Assembly: GCA_028289455.1 (NCBI GenBank)
Contig: JANQPN010000006.1
Span: forward strand, 62,001-126,000
Length of the DNA: 64,000 nt
Reading direction: 5' to 3'
Source: Wenzhouxiangellaceae bacterium
GTDB lineage: Bacteria; Pseudomonadota; Gammaproteobacteria; Xanthomonadales; Wenzhouxiangellaceae
The position numbers and the translations under genes were made by a program. Within the stretch, counting starts at the first letter, position 1. The number at the start of each line of letters is the position of its first letter. The notes under the pieces are model-generated. The model was not told the DNA's origin, ran no database searches, and saw nothing but the letters and a program-made list of their open reading frames with translations. This document shows, in pieces, positions 54,628 through 62,712 of this stretch.

Positions 54628-56427
54628 ATGCGATTATCGATTCAATTTTTGTCAGGATTGTGCTGCCTGTCAGCATATGCTGTCGAGCTTGACCTTGAGT
54701 TTTTTAATTCCCCGCAGAACGATGTGAGCATCACTTTCAGCGCAGATGCTTCCGAAGCGTGGCTGGAGCGCCGCAGTGGTGAGTGGGGGGCATCCGGCAA
54801 CAGTAGTTATCTGCTGTACACGCAACGTGATGCCGGGGGCGGCTGGCAGCCCCTGGTTCCGGTGCCGTTTGCGGCAGATGGATTTAACGAAGGCGATCCT
54901 TTCTTTGACGATGCTGCACAGACACTGTACTTCACTTCCGACCGCGCACATCCGGATTTGCCTGAAGGTGATGTGAATATCTGGCGGGTTACCCGCAGTT
55001 CGCAGGGCTGGGGAACACCGGAAGCATTGCCCGCTGTGATTAATCAAGCAGGTATGGAGTTCAGTCCGGTACGGCGTGGCCAGCATTTGTATTTTGCCGC
55101 CTGGCGTGATGGAGACGGTGAGCTGTATATAGCTGAAGAACTGCAGGGTGGCGGCTGGCAAAGCAGTAAACTGGGGGCAGCAGTTAATTCGCCTACCGGT
55201 GAATGGAATTTATGGGTGTCGCCGGATGAACAGTTGATGCTGTTTGAAGCATCCGGGCGCAGTACCAATGTAAGCGTGTCGGGTGATGTGTATCTCAGCA
55301 GTAAAGATCGGGCAGGCCATTGGCTACCGGCGATGGCAGTCAGTGAAATTAATGGAACCGGCTCGGATTTGAATGCGCAGATTATCGGCGATCAGCTCAT
55401 TTATGTCAGCACTTCCGAGCACCAAAAGCACAGCGACTTATACATTGAGCCCGTGGAAGCGATTATCGAGCGCAGCCGATCGGTTCATGCGCATACACTG
55501 CAGGTTGTGAACCGCTCCAGCCATGAGCTGGTTTCAGTCAATTTACAGCAGGGGGAAATTACAGCCCGGCATGCGGTTGGTCCGGGACCGCATTTGCTGG
55601 CAGCCGGTGCAGGTAAGCTGGCAACAGCTGCCTACGGCATCTATCCCAGGCCGCACAATCAGCCGGTGGAACAGATGCCTGGCTGGGTCCAGGCAGACGG
55701 CGGACAGTTGCTGGTGGTCAGTGGTGAATCCATAATGCGGCAGCAGTTGCGTTGTAATCGTCCTCATGGTGCTGTCTGGGATGATTCCGGCAGCCGGCTG
55801 TGGGTTAGCTGTGAAGACCGTTTGGGTGTGGTTGAAGTTGAATTCAGTGGTGCTCAGCCTGCTTACCGGTTTTTACCAACCGGCCGCAGTGGAGGACATG
55901 TGCTGGCCTGGGACAGCGTGCGTCGGCAATTGCTGATAGCACATACCGCAGCCGGTGGAGTGGCTATCATGAACCCCGTTACAGGCAACAGCGAATTTAC
56001 CACGCTGGGGCCGGGCAGCGAAGCACTGTGGATCAATGCTGAGCGTGACGAGGTATGGGTAACCATAGGGCAGGCCGGTCAGCTTGCCGTCGTAGATTTG
56101 AATTCCGGTGATGAAGTCCGGCGGCTTGACCCGGACTGCGGTTTCCCGATAGATTTTGCTCAAAGTGCCGATGGTGTTTTGTGGGTGACATGCTTTTGGT
56201 CATCTGAGGTACTTGGCATTGATATGGAAAGTTATGCAGTTATTGATCGCCTGGATTTGCCATACGGGGCATTAAACATCGCAGCTCATCCATCGCTGCC
56301 GGTGTTATATGGGAGTATGACGCGCAGGAATGCTGTTTTTGAAATCAGCCTTACCGGGCGTGGAATCACTCGGCAGTTTGGAACAGGAATGGAACCTGAC
56401 GGGCTGGCAGTGCTGCCAGCTGAATAA
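54628..56427 (+). CDS. Secreted beta-propeller protein (PD40/TolB-like and YVTN-like blades)
   Basis: A 599-residue protein with a signal peptide (cut near AYAVE, about residue 18). Residues 30-290 hold TolB/PD40 blades (PFFDDAAQTLYFTSDR, EFSPVRRGQHLYFA, LWVSPDEQLMLFEASG). Residues 330-590 hold YVTN-like blades (VEVEFSG, LIAHTAAGGVAIMNP, DEVWVTIGQAGQLAVVDLNSG, SADGVLWVTCF). ATG 54628 follows CGGAGG (54616-54621). Propellers of this type bind peptides or sugars at the envelope; no partner identified. Confidence 0.82.
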   Translation: MRLSIQFLSGLCCLSAYAVELDLEFFNSPQNDVSITFSADASEAWLERRSGEWGASGNSSYLLYTQRDAGGGWQPLVPVPFAADGFNEGDPFFDDAAQTLYFTSDRAHPDLPEGDVNIWRVTRSSQGWGTPEALPAVINQAGMEFSPVRRGQHLYFAAWRDGDGELYIAEELQGGGWQSSKLGAAVNSPTGEWNLWVSPDEQLMLFEASGRSTNVSVSGDVYLSSKDRAGHWLPAMAVSEINGTGSDLNAQIIGDQLIYVSTSEHQKHSDLYIEPVEAIIERSRSVHAHTLQVVNRSSHELVSVNLQQGEITARHAVGPGPHLLAAGAGKLATAAYGIYPRPHNQPVEQMPGWVQADGGQLLVVSGESIMRQQLRCNRPHGAVWDDSGSRLWVSCEDRLGVVEVEFSGAQPAYRFLPTGRSGGHVLAWDSVRRQLLIAHTAAGGVAIMNPVTGNSEFTTLGPGSEALWINAERDEVWVTIGQAGQLAVVDLNSGDEVRRLDPDCGFPIDFAQSADGVLWVTCFWSSEVLGIDMESYAVIDRLDLPYGALNIAAHPSLPVLYGSMTRRNAVFEISLTGRGITRQFGTGMEPDGLAVLPAE

Positions 56428-56468
56428 AACAGGCAGAAATCAGCCACTCGCTGGAAGGGGTGTAATGC

Positions 56469-57278
56469 TTATTTTTTGATGCCTGCTACACAATGCGGCT
56501 GGATCATTTTCAGCATGCTGGGCAGTATTTTGAACGGTGCAGCAATAACATTGCCGGTGTCCAGGTAGTCGTTTTCACCAGCGAAATCAACAATAACCCC
56601 ACCGGCCTCACGTACAATCAATGCGCCGGCAGCCATGTCCCATGGCTGTAAGCCGATCTCAAAAAAACCATCCAACCGACCGGCAGCCACATAGGCCAGG
56701 TCCAGGCTGGCAGATCCGGTCCGGCGCAAGTCTTCGCATTGCTCAAAAAAACTGTTGAACATGGCCTGGTAGGCGGGCATAAAGCGCCGCTTTCGGAACG
56801 GGAAGCCGGTGCCGATCAGGGCATTTTTCAGGTTAGTTCTTGCGCTGCAACGGATGCGGCGGTCGTTCAACAAAGCACCTTCACCGCGGGTGGCGGTAAA
56901 CAGCTCTTCGCGAACAGGGTCATAGATTACCCCATGCACAATCCGGCCTCTGATCTGTAGTGCTATGGACACTGCAAAGTGGGGGATACCATGAAGGTAA
57001 TTGCTGGTGCCGTCCAGCGGATCGATGATCCAGTGATAATCGCTGTCCGGGTTGCCTTCCTGGCCGCCTTCTTCAGCCACGATGAAATGCCCGGGGTACA
57101 TATCAAGAATACAACGCTTGATGGATGCCTCACAGGCCAGATCGACGTTGGAAACAAAGTCGTTCGGCGCTTTTTCACTGATTTTCAATTGGTGCAGCCG
57201 GTTCTGTTCCCGGCGCATTATTTCGCCCGCCTGCATGGCTGCGCGAACGGCAATGTTGATATAAGGTGACTGACTCAC
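56469..57278 (-). CDS. suhB: Inositol monophosphatase family protein (SuhB)
   Basis: A 269-residue protein. DPLDGTSNYLHG (Asp86, Asp89) and WDMAAGALIVREAGG are signature motifs of the FIG superfamily, with E69/E70 as further metal ligands. SuhB dephosphorylates inositol 1-phosphate and takes part in ribosomal RNA antitermination complexes. The start is a GTG with a weak ribosome-binding site. It is divergent from trmJ, the same neighbour as in E. coli. Confidence 0.93.
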   Translation of the reverse strand: MSQSPYINIAVRAAMQAGEIMRREQNRLHQLKISEKAPNDFVSNVDLACEASIKRCILDMYPGHFIVAEEGGQEGNPDSDYHWIIDPLDGTSNYLHGIPHFAVSIALQIRGRIVHGVIYDPVREELFTATRGEGALLNDRRIRCSARTNLKNALIGTGFPFRKRRFMPAYQAMFNSFFEQCEDLRRTGSASLDLAYVAAGRLDGFFEIGLQPWDMAAGALIVREAGGVIVDFAGENDYLDTGNVIAAPFKILPSMLKMIQPHCVAGIKK

Positions 57279-57435
57279 AGCGAATTGCTCTGAAAAACGC
57301 GCAGCATAGCAGAACTGGCGGGCTATGCAGAGAGTTACATCACAATTTTACGCATCAGCGCTGTAGTTGCCAGGTTCGAATGGGAACAGCTTACTCAGCG
57401 ATACAGGTTGTGGCACACTGCTCATCTGAAAAAAC

Positions 57436-58203
57436 ATGTGCTCAGAAATGGACAGTTTATCTGCAATTCGCATTGTACTTATTGATACCACTCACCCGGG
57501 CAATATCGGCGCTACGGCCAGAGCGATGAAGGTCATGGGGCTGAAGCAGCTGGTTTTGGTCAGGCCGCGGCATTTCCCTGACGCCACCGCCACTGCCATG
57601 GCCTCAGGTGCCGCGGATTTATTAACAGATGCAATTGTGGTCGACAGTCTGGATGATGCCATCGCCGATTGTCGGCTGGTACTGGGGACCAGTGCCCGGC
57701 CGCGTTCATTGGAGTGGCCGATGCTGGCCAGCCGGGAAGCTGCAGTGCATCTGCACCAGGTAGTGCAGGCAGGTCAGTCAGCAGCACAGACTGCAATATT
57801 ATTTGGAACGGAAAGTGTTGGTTTATCGAATGAGCAACTGCAGCGCTGTCAGTATCGTATTGAAATCCCGGCTAATCCGGATTACAGCTCGCTGAATCTG
57901 GCTCAGGCCGTGCAGGTGATCAGCTATGAGCTGCGCCAGGCTTTTCTGACTGAACAGAAACCGGATCAGCCACCACAATCGCATGCATCACATGCGTTGG
58001 CAGATGATCGCAGCGTGGAAAGCTTTCTGGAGCGGTTCCACCAAATGATAGTGGAACTGGATATATTGAATCCGGCTCAGCCCAAAATGCTGATGCAGCG
58101 GATACGCCGGCTGTTCATGCGGGCCCGTCTGGAAACCAGTGAGGTCAGTATTCTGCAGGGAATAATCAGCGCGGTGCTGGCAGGCCAGCACCGTGATAAA
58201 TGA
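57436..58203 (+). CDS. trmJ: tRNA (cytidine/uridine-32-2'-O)-methyltransferase TrmJ
   Basis: A 255-residue SPOUT methyltransferase. IRIVLIDTTHPGNIGATARAMKVMGL at the start and the knot motif LFGTESVGLSNEQL, then SSLNLAQAVQVISYEL. It methylates the 2'-O of residue 32 of certain tRNAs with S-adenosylmethionine. ATG 57436 or the in-frame ATG at 57448 could be the start; homologues begin near MxxIRIVL and favour the second. Converges on rho. Confidence 0.93.
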   Translation: MCSEMDSLSAIRIVLIDTTHPGNIGATARAMKVMGLKQLVLVRPRHFPDATATAMASGAADLLTDAIVVDSLDDAIADCRLVLGTSARPRSLEWPMLASREAAVHLHQVVQAGQSAAQTAILFGTESVGLSNEQLQRCQYRIEIPANPDYSSLNLAQAVQVISYELRQAFLTEQKPDQPPQSHASHALADDRSVESFLERFHQMIVELDILNPAQPKMLMQRIRRLFMRARLETSEVSILQGIISAVLAGQHRDK

Positions 58204-58243
58204 TTATTTTTTACGACGCTAAAGAAGGATTCGGTTTATCTGT

Positions 58244-59500
58244 CTAGCGCTTCATTGAGCTGAAGAATTCAGCGTTTGTCTGGGTTGCTTTCATTTTATC
58301 CAGCATGAATTCGATGGCCTGGATTTCATCCATCGGGTGCAGGATTTTGCGCAGAATCCAGATGCGCTGCAACTCATCGCCCGGCATCATCAATTCCTCG
58401 CGGCGGGTGCCGGAGCGATTGATGTCCAGCGCCGGGAATACCCGCTTCTCTGCAATGCGGCGGCTCAGGTGAGCTTCCATATTGCCGGTGCCTTTAAATT
58501 CTTCGTAGATCACTTCGTCCATTTTGCTGCCGGTATCAACCAGGGCAGTTGCAATGATGGTCAGGCTGCCGCCTTCGGTAACGTTCCGCGCGGCACCGAA
58601 AAAGCGCTTGGGTTTTTGCAGGGCGTTAGCGTCTACACCGCCGGTCAATACTTTGCCGGAAGAGGGCGCTACGGTGTTGTATGCGCGTGCCAGACGGGTG
58701 ATGGAGTCTAGCAGGATCACTACGTCGTGCTTATGCTCGACCAGCCGTTTGGCTCGTTCGATAACCATTTCCGCAACCTGTACATGGCGGCTGGCGGGTT
58801 CGTCAAAAGTACTGGAAATAACTTCCGCATCCACAGTGCGCTGCATTTCAGTGACTTCTTCTGGACGCTCATCGATCAGCAGAATGATCATTTTGCAATC
58901 CGGTGAATTCGCCCGCATGCTGGTTGCCAGTGTTTGCAGCAGCATGGTTTTACCGGCTTTAGGTGGCGAAACGATCAGGCCACGCTGGCCTTTGCCAATG
59001 GGGGCAATCAGATCGATAATTCGGGTGGTTATGTCTTCAGTGCTGCCGTTACCGCGCTCCAGAGCCAGCTGCTCCCGCGGGAATTCTGCGGTCAGGTTTT
59101 CAAACAGGATTTTGTTGCGGGAGGCCTCCGGCGCTTCATAGTTCAGTTCCTGAATTTTCAGTAACGCGAAATACCGCTCACTGTCTTTGGGCGGGCGGAT
59201 TTTGCCGGAAATCATATCCCCCGTACGCAGGTTGAATCGTCGAATCTGACTGGGTGATACATAGATATCGTCGGGGCCGGCAAGATAGGAACTGTCTGCC
59301 GAACGCAGGAAGCCAAACCCATCCTGCAGTATTTCCAGTACCCCATCGCCATAAATTGATTCACCGCCGCGTGCGTGATACTTGAGGATGGCGAAAATCA
59401 AATCCTGTTTGCGTGAGCGGCCCAGGTTGTTCAGCCCCATTTCGTTGGCGATATCAATCAGTTCGGCAACGGATTTTTGCTTTAATTCTGTCAGATTCAT
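58244..59500 (-). CDS. rho: Transcription termination factor Rho
   Basis: A 418-residue protein, one shorter than E. coli Rho. Residues 1-125 are the RNA-binding domain ([41 protein letters not shown]). The RecA-type motor has VSPPKAGKT (Walker A) and [16 protein letters not shown] (Walker B), then the R loop/Q loop stretches. Hexameric RNA helicase that ends transcription. Located just after trxA as in E. coli, on the same strand, with its own -10 in the spacer. Confidence 0.98.
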   Translation of the reverse strand: MNLTELKQKSVAELIDIANEMGLNNLGRSRKQDLIFAILKYHARGGESIYGDGVLEILQDGFGFLRSADSSYLAGPDDIYVSPSQIRRFNLRTGDMISGKIRPPKDSERYFALLKIQELNYEAPEASRNKILFENLTAEFPREQLALERGNGSTEDITTRIIDLIAPIGKGQRGLIVSPPKAGKTMLLQTLATSMRANSPDCKMIILLIDERPEEVTEMQRTVDAEVISSTFDEPASRHVQVAEMVIERAKRLVEHKHDVVILLDSITRLARAYNTVAPSSGKVLTGGVDANALQKPKRFFGAARNVTEGGSLTIIATALVDTGSKMDEVIYEEFKGTGNMEAHLSRRIAEKRVFPALDINRSGTRREELMMPGDELQRIWILRKILHPMDEIQAIEFMLDKMKATQTNAEFFSSMKR

Positions 59501-59572
59501 GGAAGTATTCAGAGATATATGCGCCTGGTTGGGCGGCTTGCTTAAAGGTTAATCAGCAACAAATGATCTGTT

Positions 59573-59586
59573 GTAGCATTTGCTAC
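59573..59586 (-). promoter_or_regulatory. Small hairpin in the rho leader
   Basis: GTAGCA / TGCTAC arms with a 2-base loop lie just downstream of the predicted rho -10. rho leaders in other bacteria carry autoregulatory structures; this may be one. Low certainty. Confidence 0.3.
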
Positions 59587-59594
59587 GGCGATAA

Positions 59595-59600
59595 ATTATA
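59595..59600 (-). promoter_or_regulatory. Likely -10 of the rho promoter
   Basis: On the minus strand the hexamer is TATAAT, a perfect -10, about 95 bases before the rho ATG. No good -35 stands 16-18 bases upstream. It lies between trxA and rho, so rho has its own promoter. Confidence 0.5.
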
Positions 59601-59709
59601 GGATTGCTGTTACTGAAACTAAGCGAAGCGGGATGCTCCGCGAAAGCAGGTAAATTACCATCAAAACCGGCTGCCGTCCAGCCTTGAAGTTAATTTGTCG
59701 GGTTTTGTT

Positions 59710-59741
59710 CAAAGCACCGGTGAAGCCGCACCGGCGCTTTG
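59710..59741 (-). terminator. Hairpin after trxA
   Basis: Two 13-base arms (CAAAGCACCGGTG and CACCGGCGCTTTG, one mismatch) with a six-base loop lie 16 bases past the trxA stop. No T run follows on the minus strand, so it may end trxA transcripts only partly and allow read-through into rho. Confidence 0.5.
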
Positions 59742-59756
59742 ATATGAACTGTCCGG

Positions 59757-60101
59757 TCAGGCAGCTGCTGATAATACGCCGGCATCCTCAACAAAGGCTT
59801 CCAGCTGACCTTTGGTTAATGCGCCGACTTTCATGCCCTGAACTTTGCCGTCGTGGAAAATCATCAGGGTTGGAATGCCGCGTACGTTGTACTGCACCGA
59901 CAGATTGCGGTTGTCGTCGATATTCAGTTTGACCACTTTCAGGCGGCCTTGATAGTTATCGGCCAATTCATCGATCAATGGACCGATCATCTTACAGGGG
60001 CCGCACCACTCCGCCCAATAGTCAACCAATACCGGCAGCTCTGATTCCAGCACCTGCTGTTCAAAATCCTGTTCGGATACATGCACTACCTGTTCACTCA
60101 C
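59757..60101 (-). CDS. trxA: Thioredoxin
   Basis: A 114-residue thioredoxin with WCGPCK active site. The GTG at 60101 is preferred as start: GGAG lies six bases upstream, and the protein then begins SEQVVH, lining up with the SDKIIH start of E. coli thioredoxin. The ATG at 60113 (four codons earlier) has no ribosome-binding site. Reduces protein disulfides in the cytosol with thioredoxin reductase. Divergent from rhlB and upstream of rho. Confidence 0.95.
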   Translation of the reverse strand: MSEQVVHVSEQDFEQQVLESELPVLVDYWAEWCGPCKMIGPLIDELADNYQGRLKVVKLNIDDNRNLSVQYNVRGIPTLMIFHDGKVQGMKVGALTKGQLEAFVEDAGVLSAAA

Positions 60102-60288
60102 AGTTGTCTCCATTTATTAAACGTTATGGCCAAATAATAGCATTGCCCAACCTGAAAACCAGTATGCCATATCAGGGAGGTTTTCCGGTGCGCTAATCGT
60201 GGCCGGTCAAAGCATCAAATGCAGCCACTGGACCGGATAGTCAAGTCCGCGCTGACAACATCAGCGCATAAGTTTATGATATACAGCT

Positions 60289-61680
60289 ATGCTTAAGAAA
60301 TTTTTTACCGGGATGTGGCGGCGAAGCGCTCCGGAAACCGTGCCAGCTGCTACCCAGTCCGGTAGTCAGTCTGACAGCGCTTCCGAGCATGTCCTGACAT
60401 CCACCAAATTTACCGGATTACCATTGCACCCGCTGGTTCAGCGGGGTTTGGCTGATGCCGGGTTCAGTCAGTGCACACCTATTCAGGCACAGACACTGCC
60501 GCTGGCGCTAGCCGGCGGTGATGTGGCCGGCCAGGCGCAGACAGGCACCGGCAAAACAGCCGCTTTCCTGCTGGTGATTTTTAATCAGTTGCTGAAGCAG
60601 CGTGAGGAAAACCCTGATGAGGGTGGCAAGCAAAGCGGTTCCGGTAAAGCAACCCAGCTGGCATCACTGGTGGTGGCGCCGACCCGTGAGCTGGCAGTCC
60701 AGATACACCGTGATGCAGTGTTGCTAGGTAAGCATACCGGGCTGCGGCTGGGGCTGGCATATGGCGGCGTTGATTATGATAAACAGCGCCGGCAGCTGGC
60801 TGCCGGTATGGACGTATTGATCGGTACGCCAGGGCGAATCATCGATTACCTTAAGCAGGGTGTATTTACACTGAGAAAAGTTCAGGTAGTGGTGTTGGAT
60901 GAGGCCGACCGGATGTTTGATCTCGGGTTTATCAAGGACATCCGCTATCTGCTGCGCAAATGCCCACCGGCGGCACAGCGTCAGTCCATGCTGTTTTCCG
61001 CTACCTTGTCATTGCGGGTTATAGAACTGGCCTACGAGCACATGGATAACCCCGAAAAAGTGGTTGTCGAAGCACAGCAGGTTACTGCCGATAATATTGA
61101 TGAGCAGGTGCTTTATCCGGCCAATGAACATAAGCTGCCGCTGCTGGTACAGCTGCTGCGGCAATCGGATGATCATCGCGCCATTGTATTTGTAAACACC
61201 AGACATATTGCCAAGCGGGTCGCAGAAACACTGCGTGCCAACGGCATCCCGGTGGCGTTGCTGTCAGGCAATGTGCCTCAGGATCGCCGCCAGAAACTGC
61301 TGGACCGCTTCCACCGTGGGGACCTTGATGTGCTGGTAGCCACTGATGTGGCCGCCCGCGGACTGCATATCCCTGCTGTCTCGCATGTTATCAATTTTGA
61401 TCTGCCGCAATCGGCAGAGGACTATGTTCATCGAATCGGGCGCACTGCCCGGCTGGGTGCTTCCGGGCATGCGATCAGTTTTGCCTGTGAGCACTATGCG
61501 TTCCACTTACCGGAAATTGAGGAATATATCGAGCATCGGTTGCCGGAAGCCGGTTATGATCCTGAACAGCTGCCACAGTTAAAGCGTCCGCCGGTGAATC
61601 ATCAGCACAAGGGTAAAAAAACACATGGTAAGCGCCGGCCCAGACGCCGCAAACCACCCGGCAATGCACCCGGCCAGTGA
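60289..61680 (+). CDS. rhlB: DEAD-box RNA helicase RhlB
   Basis: A 463-residue protein. Motif I GQAQTGTGKT (81-90), motif II DEAD (204-207), motif III SAT, and the C-terminal HRIGRTARLG are all present. The end of the protein (HKGKKTHGKRRPRRRKPPG) is a basic RNA-binding tail. An extra N-terminal region of about 40 residues precedes the Q motif. RhlB unwinds RNA as part of the degradosome in gammaproteobacteria. Placed divergently to trxA, as in E. coli, which supports the assignment. Confidence 0.9.
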   Translation: MLKKFFTGMWRRSAPETVPAATQSGSQSDSASEHVLTSTKFTGLPLHPLVQRGLADAGFSQCTPIQAQTLPLALAGGDVAGQAQTGTGKTAAFLLVIFNQLLKQREENPDEGGKQSGSGKATQLASLVVAPTRELAVQIHRDAVLLGKHTGLRLGLAYGGVDYDKQRRQLAAGMDVLIGTPGRIIDYLKQGVFTLRKVQVVVLDEADRMFDLGFIKDIRYLLRKCPPAAQRQSMLFSATLSLRVIELAYEHMDNPEKVVVEAQQVTADNIDEQVLYPANEHKLPLLVQLLRQSDDHRAIVFVNTRHIAKRVAETLRANGIPVALLSGNVPQDRRQKLLDRFHRGDLDVLVATDVAARGLHIPAVSHVINFDLPQSAEDYVHRIGRTARLGASGHAISFACEHYAFHLPEIEEYIEHRLPEAGYDPEQLPQLKRPPVNHQHKGKKTHGKRRPRRRKPPGNAPGQ

Positions 61681-61755
61681 TTCTGATGGTTGGCTGTCTG
61701 GAATGTTGTCGGCTTCCCTACTATCATTTGGCTGGTTGAGGCATAAGAACCTGTC

Positions 61756-62697
61756 ATGTCTGCTGCTGCATTTAAACAATACTCGCTGAACTCTATGCAA
61801 TGGTCGCACTGGTCACTGCCGGGTGCGCGTATTGTCTGCCTGCTGCTGGTGTTGATGCTGATGTGGCAGTCGGTCCGCCTGGTATTGCTGTTGCTCAGCG
61901 GTCCGGAAGTGGAGTTGGACGTACCTGCCGCTCAACAGTTCAGCAACAGACAGGCAGCGGCACCTGTAGATATATCCAGCTGGCATTTATTCGGTCGTGC
62001 TGCGGTCAGCAATCCGTTGAATTTGGCTGCATTGCCGGAAACACCATTGAATCTGCAACTGCGCGGAATTGTATCCGGTACTGAATCAGACCAGGAAGGT
62101 CATGCAATTATCGTTGACAGCAGTGGAACTCAGTGGGTGTATGAGGTCGGCGACGAGGTTCCCGGCGGCGCTGTGGTTCGGGCGATTACTCCCGAGCAGG
62201 TGGTGCTGGAGCGTAATGGCCGGAATGAGGCACTAAGCCTGCCGCAACGGCCTGCGGGCGTGAATGCCACGGCAGGTTCAGGTGCCACCGGCCGGAATAC
62301 TGCCTCAGCCGGTCTGATCAATGCTGCGCCGCGTCAATTGCGTGGATTACGCGGTCAGCCCGGCAACTCACCGGCGATCACTGCGCCGGCTGGCAGCATA
62401 ACCGGGGCACAGCTGGATACCGCTAATCTGGCGCGGCTTTCGCAAAGTGTGCAGGTAACGCCCGTGAATGGCGGGTTTAAAGTATTCCCCGGGCGCAACG
62501 CCGCTGTGTTCAGGCAATTGGGTTTGCAGGCCAACGATGTCATTACCGCCGTAAACGGCCAGCCTCTGAATAATGCCCAGGCGGCGATGCAGATATTTCA
62601 GAACCTTGATAGTACTCAGGCAATCACTTTATCAGTCCGGCGTGGCGGTCAGGTGGTGCAATTGCAACCGGATTTGAACTCGTTGCAAGGCCAATAG
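61756..62697 (+). CDS. gspC: Type II secretion system protein C
   Basis: A 313-residue protein with one N-terminal membrane helix (about 30-52, LPGARIVCLLLVLMLMWQSVRLVLLLL). Residues 85-165 are the homology region (SWHLFG, LNLQLRGIV, AIIVDSSGTQWVYEVGDEVPGGAVVRAI). Residues 235-305 are a PDZ domain (GGFKVFPGRNAAVFRQLGLQANDVITAVNG). GspC links the inner membrane platform to the outer membrane secretin. The gspD gene follows after about 15 bases. Confidence 0.9.
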   Translation: MSAAAFKQYSLNSMQWSHWSLPGARIVCLLLVLMLMWQSVRLVLLLLSGPEVELDVPAAQQFSNRQAAAPVDISSWHLFGRAAVSNPLNLAALPETPLNLQLRGIVSGTESDQEGHAIIVDSSGTQWVYEVGDEVPGGAVVRAITPEQVVLERNGRNEALSLPQRPAGVNATAGSGATGRNTASAGLINAAPRQLRGLRGQPGNSPAITAPAGSITGAQLDTANLARLSQSVQVTPVNGGFKVFPGRNAAVFRQLGLQANDVITAVNGQPLNNAQAAMQIFQNLDSTQAITLSVRRGGQVVQLQPDLNSLQGQ

Positions 62698-62712
62698 CAA
62701 AATGGAAGTTTA

